In this document: positions 1 through 9,384 of the stretch, in pieces
Layout: each line of letters starts with the position of its first letter
Numbering within the stretch: the first letter of the stretch is position 1
Source: Semisulcospira habei
Taxonomy: Eukaryota > Mollusca > Gastropoda > Semisulcospiridae
Direction: 5' to 3'
DNA length: 64,000 bases
Assembly: GCA_036245525.1 (NCBI GenBank)
Contig: BTPG01000001.1
Span: 180,730,736-180,794,735, forward strand
The notes under the pieces: model-generated
Databases searched by the model: none
Seen by the model: only the letters and a program-made list of their open reading frames with translations
Told to the model about the DNA's origin: nothing
Position numbers and translations under genes: made by a program

Positions 1-2951
1 CTGATGACATACAAACAGTACTTAAGTATCCAGATCCTGGTAGTCAAGTGTATTTTAAGAACTATGGGAATCAGCAAAAGCTGCCATTTATAGTATACGC
101 TGATTTTGAATCATTAGTAATACCATATGAGGGTCCTGTTCCAGAGTCATTACCAAAGACTATAAAACTGAGTGACCAAGTGGTGTGTTCTTTTGTATAC
201 ATTCTTGTTAGGTCAGACGGTCTTCATTCAGAACCTGTTATCTACAGGGGTGAAAATGCAGCATGCTTGTTTTTAACAGAAATGATTGATTGATTGATTG
301 TACATTGCTTAACGTCCCGACAGCAACAAGGCTTTCTCAGGACGTGCCTGCACTGCTTGTGAAAAAAAACCAAAAAAACAGAACATTGAATGTATGTCGC
401 CATCCGGTCAAATACGTTAAATAAACCTAACATGGGGCCTAAATAAAGCTAAGACCATTTAGCAACACACATCCAACATCAAGAGCTACAGGCAGTGCAG
501 ACAGTAGGGAGAGTTTTAAAAAGGCAAATACAGGTGAATGGACAAAGGGTAGACAGAAACACATGCCCCAGAATAGAGAGAAAAACTCACCCTGTGGGGC
601 TGACCAGGGTGACCCTGGGAACTAAAAAGTACCTAACCCCACCCAGGTCCCCCAGGGCAGACCCAGGTGGGGGCTTTTAACAGAAATGAGACATCTGTAT
701 AGTCAGGTAGTACAATATCTCACAACATGTCAGATGCCTTTGGTGATGACAGAAGAAGACAAACTAAAATTTGATACAGCTGTGACGTGTTGGATTTGTG
801 AACAACCTTTAGGTGGTGATAAAGTTCGTGACCACGATCACATAACTGGGCGTTACAGAGGAGCTGCACATAACAATTGTAACTTATTATTAAAAATAGA
901 TCCTAAGACATACAAGTTACCAATCTTTTTCCACAATCTCAAAGGGTATGATTCACACATTATCATGCAGGCTGTAGATGAGTCGTACAAAAACATAAGT
1001 TGTATTGCCCAGACAACTGAGAAATACTTGACTTTTAGGTTAGATAAATTAGCATTTTATGACTCCATGCAACATTTGTCTTTAGGATTGGCTAGTCTTG
1101 CAGAAGGACTGACTAAGTATCCAATAACGAGTAAATATTTTGAGCCAGACTTGGTTAAGAAAGGTGTCTATCCGTATGAGTACATTGATCACTGGGTTGT
1201 GTTTGAAGAAACAAGACTGCCACCAAAAGAGAAATTTTATTATACACTAACTGGCAAAGGTATTTCTGACTCTGAATACCAGCATGCACTTGATGCGTGG
1301 GGGAAGTTAGAGTGTCAGACGATTGGTGACTACCATGACCAGTACTTGAAAGCTGACGTTTGTTTGCTAGCAGACGTATTTGAAAGTTACCATGAAAAGG
1401 GTTTGTTGCACTACAGACTTGACCCAGCTTGTTACATAACTAGTCCTGGCATGACATGGGATGCATTTTTGAAATCCAGTAAGATATTTATAGACCTGTT
1501 GTCTGATCGTACGATGGGTGAAATGGTGGAACGTGGATTGAGAGGTGGTATTAGTATTGCAGCGAACAACTATGCCAAAGCCAACAATAAATATCTTGAT
1601 GACCTTGACTTTGACCCTCAAGGTCAAGGTCATTCATTACGTACCTTGACTCGAACAATTTCTATGGGTTCGCAATGTGTGAGTTATTGCCCTTGAAAAA
1701 CTTTTGTCTGTATGATTTGTCACAGTATGACATAACAGGGTTAACAAACAATATTATGAATCTTGACCGAAACGACGTGAAGGGTTGGATCTTTGAAGTC
1801 GACCTAGAGTACCCACACCACCTACATGATTATCACAATGATTATCCGTTGGCTGTTGAGAAAATGAGTATGACGGGGAAAAAAGAAGACACTAAACTTG
1901 TGCCAAATCTAAATGACAAATTCAATTACGTTTGTCACTACCGCTTGTTGCAGTTTTACATCAGACATGGGTTAGTACTAAAGAAAGTTCACAGAGGAAT
2001 TCAATTTGATCAGAGTGCTTTCATGAAAGATTACATAATGAAGAACACAACCCTTCGTGCCAGACGGCAACACTGCATTTGACAAAGACTTCTTTAAGCT
2101 TATGAACAATGCCTGTTTTGGCAAGACAATGGAAAATCCTCATCACAGAAAAGATGTGAGACTGGTCACAACTGAATTGGGTGCAATTAAACTTACAGGC
2201 AAGCCTCAATACACAGGGTATAAAGAATTTCATTCATCATTGTATGCTGAGTCACTCAAAAAAAAGATTGTTAAACTGGACAAGCCAGTATTCATTGGTA
2301 TGGCAATTCTGGAGTTGTCAAAACTGGTGATGCTTGAATTTTATTATGATTACTTCAAATTAAAGTATCCTGACTGTCGTCTGTTATACACTGACACTGA
2401 CTCTATGATCATTGACGTGTGTACTGAAGACTTTTATGAAGACATGAAAACAGAACTACACATGTATGACACGTCTGACTACCCTAAGGATCACCCACTG
2501 TTCAGCACACAAAACAAAAAAGTGCCTGGTAAGTTTAAGGATGAACTAAATGGTGTGCCAATAGTTGAGTACGTTGGACTGAGATCAAAAATGTATTCTA
2601 TACTGCACCAGAAGGGAAGTCAGTCAAAAGCCAAAGGAATTAAAAAAACAGCAATAAAAAAAAGACATACGTCATGAACATTACAAGCAAGTGTTAGATG
2701 GTGCATTAATGCCTGATTATCCAAACAAGTCACTGAGATCAAACAAACATAATCTTGAAATAATTGAAACACATAAGAAGTCACTTGCAGTTGGAGACAC
2801 GAAACGAGTGTTTCACGGTAAGGAAAAAGCTTATGCACCTGGTCATTACAGACTCAAGTTATCTGAAGACATAGCTGATGAACTGGTTGATGAATTAATT
2901 GATGACTTAGTTACTGAAATGAGTAACGGTGTCTGGGGGAATAATCTGTAA
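1..2951 (+). pseudogene. Polinton-type protein-primed family B DNA polymerase, C-terminal two-thirds, broken (block A)
   Basis: This would replicate the element by protein-primed DNA synthesis. The gene enters from the left edge. The 3'-5' exonuclease motifs are visible: Exo I YADFES near 100, Exo II HNLKGYD near 940 and Exo III YLKAD near 1345. A CxxC...DHDH...AHNNCN zinc/HNH-like insertion lies at about 790-885. Polymerase motif A (YLDSNNFYG) is near 1640, motif B (KLMNNACFGKTMEN) near 2098 and motif C (YTDTDS) near 2388. A SINE interrupts the gene at 286-674. The frame also shifts near 1630, near 2050 and at an 8-A run at 2656-2663. Its end overlaps the convergent integrase gene by 45 bases. 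The family assignment is strong. Some shifts may be sequence errors, but the SINE is a real disruption with a target duplication. Confidence 0.9.
286..674 (-). mobile_element. SINE-like insertion inside the polymerase gene, copy 1
   Basis: The insertion is flanked by a perfect 15-base direct repeat, TTTTAACAGAAATGA, at 271-285 and 675-689. A second copy of the same sequence lies at 25639-26000. The tail, read on the minus strand, is (AATC)n preceded by GACGTTAAGCAATGTACAATC. That resembles the GGCGTTAAAC... tails of other repeats in this window, so a shared LINE machinery is plausible. I saw no clear tRNA-like A/B boxes. The insertion shows that the element was already resident in a host genome when the SINE moved. 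Confidence 0.85.
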
Positions 2952-3872
2952 TTCTTCTCTGACAAATGCCCTCTGGGGTGCAGGGTCGAACAGGTAATAT
3001 ATTGTTGTGTCAGGACCGGGAATTATTTTTTTAATATTATGAACGGATGTGGACCAGATGGGGTCTGTCGCCCTGCGCTTTATGTCATTTTCAGCTTCAC
3101 CTGGTTGATATAAATATCTCACCTGTTTAGTAAATAAACTTGTGTTTGGAGGTGGGGTTGGGGTTGTTTTTGGCTCTGTAATTGTTTTCAATTTAATAGC
3201 ATCAGCAGGTTTTGGGTGACCTTCATTGTTCATTGCTTTTATCACATGTGGTAATCTCTTAACCCATTCAGTGTTACGGGTGTCATGCATGAGTTCCTTA
3301 GAATACTGGTAACTGAAAAGTCTCTCTGATAACTGTTTGTTAAAGTTCTCTACTATTGCCTGTGATCTGTGTACGCCTGGAATACCTCATCTGACCAGTA
3401 CGCCATGCTTCGCAAATAACTGATTAACTGCACCCTTAAATTCTGATCCATCATCGACCTGCACAAGTCTGGGGTATTTCAGGGGGCCTCTTTTGTAGAT
3501 ACTTGATAAAGCAGTCGCAACTGTGGTAGCAGTTTTGTCAGATATGGGTTCAGCGTCTTTGTACCTTGAAGCTATGTCAACGACAGTTAATGCATATTTG
3601 TATCGTTTCTTTTTTATTGTGTCATGCGGTAGGAACAGGAGGTCCATTTGATGTGTGTCATTTGGTGTTGTGTTCTCAAAATGAGGTCTTGTTATCTTTC
3701 TTGGAGCAGGGAGATATATCTGCCAAATTGCCTGTCTCTGTAACCATTGCTTGACTTGATTGAGTGTTATATCTCCGCCCACAGCGGCATGTAATTTTTC
3801 AATAGCTGTTTGCCCTTTCCAATACCCTGATGGTGAGTAATATATTTTAGATAGTTTATTTTCGGCTGCCAT
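2907..3872 (-). pseudogene. Retroviral-type (rve) integrase of a Polinton, one in-frame stop
   Basis: This is the DDE integrase expected to insert the linear element with short target duplications. The catalytic residues are visible in the rve core: first Asp in QMDLLFLP (near 3640), second Asp in VQVDDGSEFKG (near 3450) and Glu in HRSQAIVENFN (near 3340). A C-terminal SH3/chromo-like segment (VRYLYQPGE to VREELQII) ends the protein. The preferred start is the Met of MAAENKLSK at 3872; a longer start at 3908 is possible. A single TGA at 3387-3389 falls where relatives would have a sense codon. Both halves are in the same frame, so one substitution explains the break. The start overlaps the end of the next gene upstream by 17 bases, as in a compact viral gene cluster. 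Confidence 0.88.
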
Positions 3873-4290
3873 TTTTTCTAGCAATGAAAACTCCAGTAAA
3901 ATAAACAAATATCATTCCCACTAGAACAAAGATTATCTCCCCGTTTCTTTGTTCTGGGCTTGGTTGATAGTAGTCACTTAGTTTTGGTTTTGGGATAGAC
4001 ATGTCTTCACCCGTGACAAGAAAATATTCCCTGATTGCTTCGTCTGTATTTGAAAACGTATGCTGTGCGTGACCGTCAAGCCTGAGTTTTTCATTGATGA
4101 AATCAAGTTTTTCAATTCTATTCTTTTCATATTCTTGTTGAGCTTGATCGAGTTTCTCTGTTGCCTCATTGTGACGTTTCATTTCTTCTGCTGATTCTTC
4201 TCTACCCATTTTTGAAAAGAGGTAGTTTGAGCCACTGAATTCCAGAGCATTAACAACTGCCCCACCAATCATAATAGCTATCGTCGCCAT
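3856..4290 (-). CDS. 144-residue Polinton membrane protein, hydrophobic at both ends
   Basis: The protein has a hydrophobic N-terminus (MATIAIMIGGAVVNALEFSG), a charged, likely coiled-coil middle (about residues 30-75, rich in Glu, Lys and Gln) and a second hydrophobic segment near residues 120-137 (IIFVLVGMIFVYFTGVF). A basic tail follows. From memory, similar proteins recur in Polinton-type elements of cnidarians and molluscs, but I know of no assigned function. It sits among three other small minus-strand genes, four in all, between the integrase and the capsid cluster. The upstream sequence AATAAAAATATGG fits the start motif used across this element. A membrane-associated virion role is inference. 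Confidence 0.75.
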   Translation of the reverse strand: MATIAIMIGGAVVNALEFSGSNYLFSKMGREESAEEMKRHNEATEKLDQAQQEYEKNRIEKLDFINEKLRLDGHAQHTFSNTDEAIREYFLVTGEDMSIPKPKLSDYYQPSPEQRNGEIIFVLVGMIFVYFTGVFIARKNGSRK

Positions 4291-4298
4291 ATTTTTAT

Positions 4299-4529
4299 TT
4301 ACATAGAAACATTTTCGGGAATAATTCCCTGCTTGACAAGAAAGTCTTTTGTCGCAATCGACGCTGTAACAACTACAATTAGCTTAGTGCTGTCTTCGAA
4401 ATCGAGTCTACTGAGGTCTGCTGATTTCATTTTGAGTAGACTTTTTCCCAGCATAGAATAAGCTACTGCTAATCCACTAATTACGGCAGAGTGATAGACA
4501 AGGTTCATCAAGTTCTTTGTGTCGCTCAT
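4299..4529 (-). CDS. 76-residue small membrane protein (Polinton accessory)
   Basis: This is a short protein with one hydrophobic stretch near residues 10-26 (VYHSAVISGLAVAYSML) and a second near residues 49-60 (KLIVVVTASIATKD). It is intact and lies 8 bases from the 144-residue gene on its downstream side. I recall similar small proteins in other invertebrate Polintons but cannot name a function. The start is the only Met upstream of the hydrophobic segment, and the gene is packed like its neighbours. Confidence 0.65.
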   Translation of the reverse strand: MSDTKNLMNLVYHSAVISGLAVAYSMLGKSLLKMKSADLSRLDFEDSTKLIVVVTASIATKDFLVKQGIIPENVSM

Positions 4530-4565
4530 TTTCTAAGGCAATAAAAATTAAAATAATATTTTTAT

Positions 4566-5030
4566 TTACTGCATATAAAATGGGTCAACGGCTTTGGGTG
4601 TTACTGGTAATGTGGCGACTTCTGGTTTTGTTTTTGGAGTGTCTGATTTTTTGGTCACTGTACGAGTCTGTGGTTTGTATTTTTTGTATAATTGATAACC
4701 TACGTAACCAAATCCGACAACAAATCCGACAATTATATATTTTGTTGTTTGAGGTTCGGGGTCAGGGTCAGACTTAGTTGTTTGTCTCTCACTTTGATGA
4801 GGGAGTGACGGCCCTGACGGTATTGACACAGGCTCTGACGGTCCTGACGCCTGGTCAGTCACATGAGCCTTTTCTGTTTGCGCTTGAAGCTGTAATTTTT
4901 TTTGTCTGTTATATTCAGCTAATCTTTTACCAGCCTCAACCCTGCCTGGACTTTTAGCCTTAGTCACAGTTTGAACCTGTGTCAAAACTGGACTGTGGTT
5001 CGGTTGTGGAGTCGTCTGGGTTTCGTCCAT
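4566..5030 (-). CDS. 154-residue protein with one transmembrane segment
   Basis: The N-terminal half is polar and contains SPGRVEAGKRLAEYNRQKK, a basic motif that I remember as recurrent in Polinton small proteins. One transmembrane segment lies near residues 108-124 (YIIVGFVVGFGYVGYQLY), followed by a Lys/Thr/Pro-rich C-terminus. Its first 71 bases overlap the end of the 175-residue gene in a different frame. The reading frame is intact. It may be a type of virion membrane or internal protein, but nothing in the sequence proves this. Confidence 0.7.
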   Translation of the reverse strand: MDETQTTPQPNHSPVLTQVQTVTKAKSPGRVEAGKRLAEYNRQKKLQLQAQTEKAHVTDQASGPSEPVSIPSGPSLPHQSERQTTKSDPDPEPQTTKYIIVGFVVGFGYVGYQLYKKYKPQTRTVTKKSDTPKTKPEVATLPVTPKAVDPFYMQ

Positions 5031-5487
5031 TTTTTTCTGCAGTAAAATTTATTTTCGAGAAATCAATATGGCTCCCAGTAACAAGTAAAGTTACCACAGG
5101 TGCAAGGTAATTTCCAAACTTGTAAAACATGACACATGCTAATTTGCCAATTGTACTTGAAACAATAGGATTGCTTTCAAGGTCGTGTGATAGGCTGTCA
5201 CTATCCACAGGTAGAAAGTGACTCACTGCTTTTGTGTATAGGCATACAAGAGATCGACTTAAATCACGAGTCATTAGTGAGGCAATGTGGTTTTCATATT
5301 TTAAATGAAGCTTGATTAGTTCGTCAGAGGTTAAAGATTCAATATCCTCTGTCATGTATTGTTTCCCGAGATAAGTCTTTGACTTGCCTGAGACAATCAC
5401 AGACAAAAGACGCTGTTTCTTAGAGTCTAAGTCTTTGTTCTCTACCGCATTGATATCATTCAATAGAAGTAATTCGTCTTGGTTCAT
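4960..5487 (-). CDS. 175-residue protein of unknown function (Polinton block A)
   Basis: I do not recognise this family. The first half is charged and probably helical (Met-Asn-Gln-Asp start, many Leu, Lys and Asp). A moderately hydrophobic stretch lies near residues 118-138 (KLACVMFYKFGNYLAPVVTLLV). The C-terminus is polar and overlaps the start of the 154-residue gene. The frame is intact, and the gene shares orientation and spacing with the minus-strand cluster. Block B has no counterpart at this position because the block B polymerase start lies there instead. Confidence 0.6.
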   Translation of the reverse strand: MNQDELLLLNDINAVENKDLDSKKQRLLSVIVSGKSKTYLGKQYMTEDIESLTSDELIKLHLKYENHIASLMTRDLSRSLVCLYTKAVSHFLPVDSDSLSHDLESNPIVSSTIGKLACVMFYKFGNYLAPVVTLLVTGSHIDFSKINFTAEKNGRNPDDSTTEPQSSFDTGSNCD

Positions 5488-5514
5488 TTATAATGAAATT
5501 AAAAAATAATAATG

Positions 5515-5862
5515 TTAACTCTGCTTGCTCACCTTGTGTAATACCACTTTATTAACTGTAACACTGTCAATATAAACATTTAGTTTGCGTAGTTGTTTAA
5601 ATATGCTATAACAAACTTCCCCTATCCAACCATAGTTGGTATCATTAACTTTAAAAGTAGGTGTCTTTAAATCAACTGTCATGTGCTCCACATCTGGATG
5701 CTCATCGACATAATCCAAAGTCACACTATATGTAGCATATATTTCTGATGGTGCTGAAAGACTTATGTTAGTCTGTTTGGGTGATATTAAGTCAGTAAAG
5801 TACATATCATCTTTGAAAAGGTGTGTGAGATCAATCACCTGTATGATTTGTCCGTCTGTCAT
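5515..5862 (-). CDS. 115-residue protein of unknown function, conserved in both blocks
   Basis: No known domain was recognised. The N-terminus MTDGQIIQVIDLT and the middle (LDYVDEHPDVEHMTVD) are shared with the block B paralogue at 14285-14628, so the reading frame is real. It is soluble-looking, with no transmembrane segment. The start codon is preceded by TTGTCCAATAAAAATG, the best example of the start-adjacent motif found across the element. Its position next to the packaging ATPase suggests a virion or packaging role, which is inference only. Confidence 0.7.
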   Translation of the reverse strand: MTDGQIIQVIDLTHLFKDDMYFTDLISPKQTNISLSAPSEIYATYSVTLDYVDEHPDVEHMTVDLKTPTFKVNDTNYGWIGEVCYSIFKQLRKLNVYIDSVTVNKVVLHKVSKQS

Positions 5863-5898
5863 TTTTATTGGACAATCAAATGTATAAATTAATTTACA

Positions 5899-6504
5899 TC
5901 AATTTACTAGCCCATACCCTGTGGGCTGATCTGTCTTTAAAATAAGCTTTAGATGCTTAGTTGATTTCAGTTTATTTTTTACATCATCACGTTCATGCTT
6001 ATTTTGTATGACGTCATTTTCTCTGAGACAGTCTTCAAAGCTGTCACGATCCTTACAGTAAAACAAACAGATAAACTTTAACTGTTCACGAAAATCTCTC
6101 AGTACAGCATTATATTTCTGAGTGAGAATCCATACACTGATGTTTGCATGTCTGCCACTGAAGGCAAGTTCTGATAGAGTGTTTCTCTTTTTGACAATGT
6201 CTTTCTCTGCAGAACAGTCATCAACAATAAACAACGTTGGCTGTCCTTCAAATTGCTTGTAAAAATATTGTAGGTAGTCATTCAGTTTTTTCTCAGGGTC
6301 GACTAAGTATATGTTGCTGTCAGTCCAAATGAATAAACAGTTGTGATAAGCTTTGTTGTGTTTGATTGTTGGACAAAATATTACAATGTTTTCAAAATGG
6401 TGGATGTATCTTGTTTGTAAAAGATTAAGTACAAATTCAGTTTTACCACACCCTGTGGCACCACAAAACAATCCACAGTGTGGGTCGAGGGTCAACAAGT
6501 TCAT
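5899..6504 (-). CDS. Genome-packaging ATPase (FtsK/HerA, A32-like), intact
   Basis: This ATPase is expected to pump viral DNA into capsids. Walker A is GATGCGKTEF near residues 14-23. Walker B is LFIVDDCS near residues 91-98, followed by a sensor-like region ISVWILTQKYN. At 201 residues it has the usual size for Polinton packaging ATPases. The chosen start (MNLLTLDPHCG) matches the start of the intact block B paralogue, and both genes are exactly 606 bases. An upstream in-frame Met at 6540 is not conserved. It is followed downstream by the 115-residue gene and lies just behind the capsid gene, the usual ATPase-capsid pairing. Confidence 0.93.
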   Translation of the reverse strand: MNLLTLDPHCGLFCGATGCGKTEFVLNLLQTRYIHHFENIVIFCPTIKHNKAYHNCLFIWTDSNIYLVDPEKKLNDYLQYFYKQFEGQPTLFIVDDCSAEKDIVKKRNTLSELAFSGRHANISVWILTQKYNAVLRDFREQLKFICLFYCKDRDSFEDCLRENDVIQNKHERDDVKNKLKSTKHLKLILKTDQPTGYGLVN

Positions 6505-6523
6505 TTTAATACACAATATAATT

Positions 6524-7808
6524 TTAATATATGTGTCCACTCAGTCTGCTTTCTGCAATATTGAGTTGTGCATCATATATCAGGTACAAATATATGTTTA
6601 TGGCTGCAGCAGTTTCAACCTTCTTTTGTATCTGAATTGTAATTCCATCACTGCCGTTCTCAACAGTTCGACCTGACCCATGAAGGTAGTCATCATCTGT
6701 ACTACGAAGGTCTAGCCACAGTGCATACTTGTTTGTAAGGTATTGTCCGATCCTAACATCATACAGATGTAGATCTTTGCACGCAATGTTTGCAGGTTTA
6801 TCTCTAATCCTTCCACCCGCAAAATACTTTGTGATCTCATCATAGTGTTGATAAGGTAACATTCCAGACGCGTACACTTGATTAGGGCGGCCTTCAATTG
6901 TGCAGGACAAATGTGTAATCTTAGGATTGTAGAATTTTTCTGAATCCCGTTTATATGGATCTGCTGGTTCAACAAACAACATAAGAATACCTTTCAGTGA
7001 CCTGGCAGGTGTGTTTAAGTTTATGTTCCACATTGGGTCGCTCTTATCTTTGTGTATTAAACTATGTCTAATCACACGGTCATAATAAATTGGAAGTCTT
7101 GACTGGTACTGATTTTGAATGAGTCTAGCTAGTTCAGTGTGTGTGACAATTTCATATTCCAAGGAAATGTTAGAGATCTTGTATGTTGCATCTGTGGCAG
7201 ATGATTTAATAACTTTGGAGTAGTCATTGAAGGTTAGTTCAAAACTCAGACGGTCATTCAGTGCCCCTTGATAATAAGGCAAATGTGCTGTTAGAATTTC
7301 AAACTCAAGTGGAATGTAAAATCTAGTTCCATATGTTTCAGCTATAATAACTTCCTTTGGTACCCCAGTAGTTGTTTTGTCTCCGGCATTGATTCGAAGT
7401 TTACCAACATTATCTGGCTGTATGCCTTGATAAATACGGTCCTCTCGTTCTTCTCTTGTGAGCCAAAGGTCTTTGTAACAGTAGAATACATCTGAGTCGT
7501 CAAGACTAAACACTTCCTGTCCTTCAAGTTTTACTTTAATAGTTCTAACAATTGCTCTGCCAAGATTGTTAACCAGTGTTCTGTTTACGTCTGTGTCTGA
7601 TGATAGTTCAATATTAAATGCAAGGCGTGCAGTGCCAGGAACGATAACGTCACTGGGACCTAGGTTTGGAAACTTGACTGTAAGAGTTTGGTTCTGGTCT
7701 ATGGTACTTGGATTGTTCGTGATGACTATCGATTGTCTAATGCCCTTAACACCCAGAGGCTCACGTAGTTTTCTGTATGGGTCTAACTTTGATCCGTAAG
7801 ACTGTCAT
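6524..7808 (-). pseudogene. Major capsid protein (double jelly-roll, adintovirus hexon-like), N-terminal frameshift
   Basis: This is the likely hexon-type major capsid protein of a Polinton. The longest uninterrupted part is 329 residues (6524-7513). Homology with the block B copy extends upstream to an ATG at 7806-7808. Typical segments are FYIPLEFEILTAHLPYYQGAL, NDYSKVI, DPMWNINLNTPARS and DLHLYDVRIGQYLTNKYALW. Compared with block B, block A lacks two bases just after the start codon, so the true frame is lost within the first few codons. Apart from that the gene is open over about 428 codons. The start lies in an A/T-rich divergent spacer shared with the 416-residue gene. The double-jelly-roll call is from family knowledge and gene context, not from a fold seen directly. 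Confidence 0.88.
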
Positions 7809-7848
7809 TTTTATTATGCACAATAAAAAATAATAAATTAATAAAACA

Positions 7849-9099
7849 ATGGCCGCGGGAGGATTTAATCATGAAGATTTTGAAATGGATGACACGTATG
7901 ATTTTGGTAATACAACAGATATGACAGATATGACAGATATGACTGGTACAAGAAATATTTACAGTTTACGTCATGAACTTTTAGAAACCAAAGTGAACTC
8001 ATTTTATGATCATGTTGGTGGCCGCCCAGACAACATAGACCCTAACCAGTTTGAACTTGATGGCAAGGGTCATTTATATTTAAATACTGTTGACAAAGGA
8101 AAAGTACTATTGACTAACAAAAAAGACCCTAGTAGGTTTAGGGCTTTAAGTACAATAAAAAATGAAGGTGGTATTGGTGCCTTGCATCAACTTGGAATTG
8201 GTGGGTCTCCTGTCACGCCAAGACTGGCTAGTGTTCTTCACGACACGCAAACAAAGTTACCAACAGGGCAACAAATTGAAATGGCACCAGTAACAAGCCT
8301 ACCAGAAATAGCAAACACAGTGATACAAGAAACTTCATTTACTGAAGGGCAAATAAATGACGCTTTGAAAACAATAAATGATCCACCTTTGTCAATGAGG
8401 GAGATTATAGGGTTGGATAAATCACTGCAGACAATAAGAGGTGAGATGGTTAATAATGTTGCCAAACTAGGTGAGCTTGATAAACACATAGAACGTGAAA
8501 AAGAGAAACTGGCTACCACAGACAATGGGAATCTTGACACAGAAATGAAAGAAAGAATCCAACACAGATTAAATGATTTGCAGATAGAAAGATCAGGAAG
8601 GTTAGAAACAATTAGTATTGGAAGACAAAAACTAAAATCACAGGTCAACAGAATTAGAGAAACTATTCAGAAAATACTTCACGAAGACACTACTCTGGCT
8701 GAGAGACTAAAAACACTTTTCAGAGAGCAGGGTATCACAATTGCTAGTTTAATTACTGCTCTTGGGTTTATTATCAGTACTGTTGTATTAGCTGTCTCCG
8801 GCAGTGGTGGTGGTGCACCCCCGGCACCGGCACCACCAACCCTGGGCCCCCCGACTCCAACAGACCCAAAAGATTTACAGTCATGGGTAAAGAAACAACT
8901 GTCTCACATATCAGACCTGCTTAAGAAATTGGCTGTGAAAGCAATAGATGCTTTGCCTGGCATAATTGGCACTGTTGTCAGTTGGCTAATTACTACAGCA
9001 GCAAAGGCAGTAGGGTTTATGGCAGAGCATGTGTGGGTCTTTTTGGTTACAGTAGGAGGGTTGATGTTGGGTTATTTAATGAAACAGATAAAGAAGTAA
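7849..9099 (+). CDS. 416-residue virion-associated candidate with coiled coil and hydrophobic C-terminus
   Basis: The N-terminus MAAGGFNHEDFEMDD is acidic, with three tandem TDM repeats. The middle, about residues 190-290, is charged and probably coiled-coil (many Glu, Lys and Arg in heptad-like spacing). Then follow a conserved-looking block (LFREQGITIASLITALGF), a Gly/Pro/Ala-rich hinge and a hydrophobic C-terminus (VWVFLVTVGGLMLGYLM). I remember the LFREQGITIAS type of segment from Polinton proteins of corals and hydrozoans, without a known function. A membrane-active or minor virion protein is plausible. It is divergently transcribed from the capsid gene and overlaps the convergent 102-residue gene by 24 bases. 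Confidence 0.78.
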   Translation: MAAGGFNHEDFEMDDTYDFGNTTDMTDMTDMTGTRNIYSLRHELLETKVNSFYDHVGGRPDNIDPNQFELDGKGHLYLNTVDKGKVLLTNKKDPSRFRALSTIKNEGGIGALHQLGIGGSPVTPRLASVLHDTQTKLPTGQQIEMAPVTSLPEIANTVIQETSFTEGQINDALKTINDPPLSMREIIGLDKSLQTIRGEMVNNVAKLGELDKHIEREKEKLATTDNGNLDTEMKERIQHRLNDLQIERSGRLETISIGRQKLKSQVNRIRETIQKILHEDTTLAERLKTLFREQGITIASLITALGFIISTVVLAVSGSGGGAPPAPAPPTLGPPTPTDPKDLQSWVKKQLSHISDLLKKLAVKAIDALPGIIGTVVSWLITTAAKAVGFMAEHVWVFLVTVGGLMLGYLMKQIKK

Positions 9100-9384
9100 A
9101 ACCCCTAACCCTGTTAGACCTATTACCAATGCAGTTCTTTCTGACTCATGTGTGTCCGGGGTTGGTGTAGGGGTTACCGCTTGTATGAGTGCCGGTGTTG
9201 GGGCCAGGGCCGGGGTTGGGGGTGTTACCGTCTGTAATGATTTTAACGGCTGTACGTGTGTGGTTGTGGCCCCTAAGTTTACAGATTGATTGAGACCTAG
9301 TTTTTGATCACGACCTGCAACAATTATTTCATTATTATAATTTGTTATTGTTCCCATTTGGAGTTGAAGATCAGATGGTAACAT
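9076..9384 (-). CDS. 102-residue tail-anchored protein with Pro/Thr-rich stalk
   Basis: The N-terminus is polar (MLPSDLQLQMGTITNYNNE). A Pro/Thr/Ala-rich stalk follows at about residues 50-80. A C-terminal hydrophobic anchor (ALVIGLTGLGVLLLYLF) ends the protein. The ATG overlaps the stop of the 313-residue gene as TAATG, a layout typical of coupled viral genes. The 3' end overlaps the convergent 416-residue gene. The block B paralogue has lost the anchor. A small envelope or internal-membrane protein is a reasonable guess. Confidence 0.72.
   Translation of the reverse strand: MLPSDLQLQMGTITNYNNEIIVAGRDQKLGLNQSVNLGATTTHVQPLKSLQTVTPPTPALAPTPALIQAVTPTPTPDTHESERTALVIGLTGLGVLLLYLFH

Noticed and set aside
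3387..3389. In-frame TGA in the integrase as recoding or a variant genetic code
   Set aside because: Other genes in the element use TGA as a genuine stop, and a single substitution is the simpler explanation.
5487..9384. An adenain-type maturation protease in block A
   Set aside because: I looked for the His...Asp/Glu...Cys pattern in the unassigned proteins and could not support it. The gene may lie left of the window or be absent.
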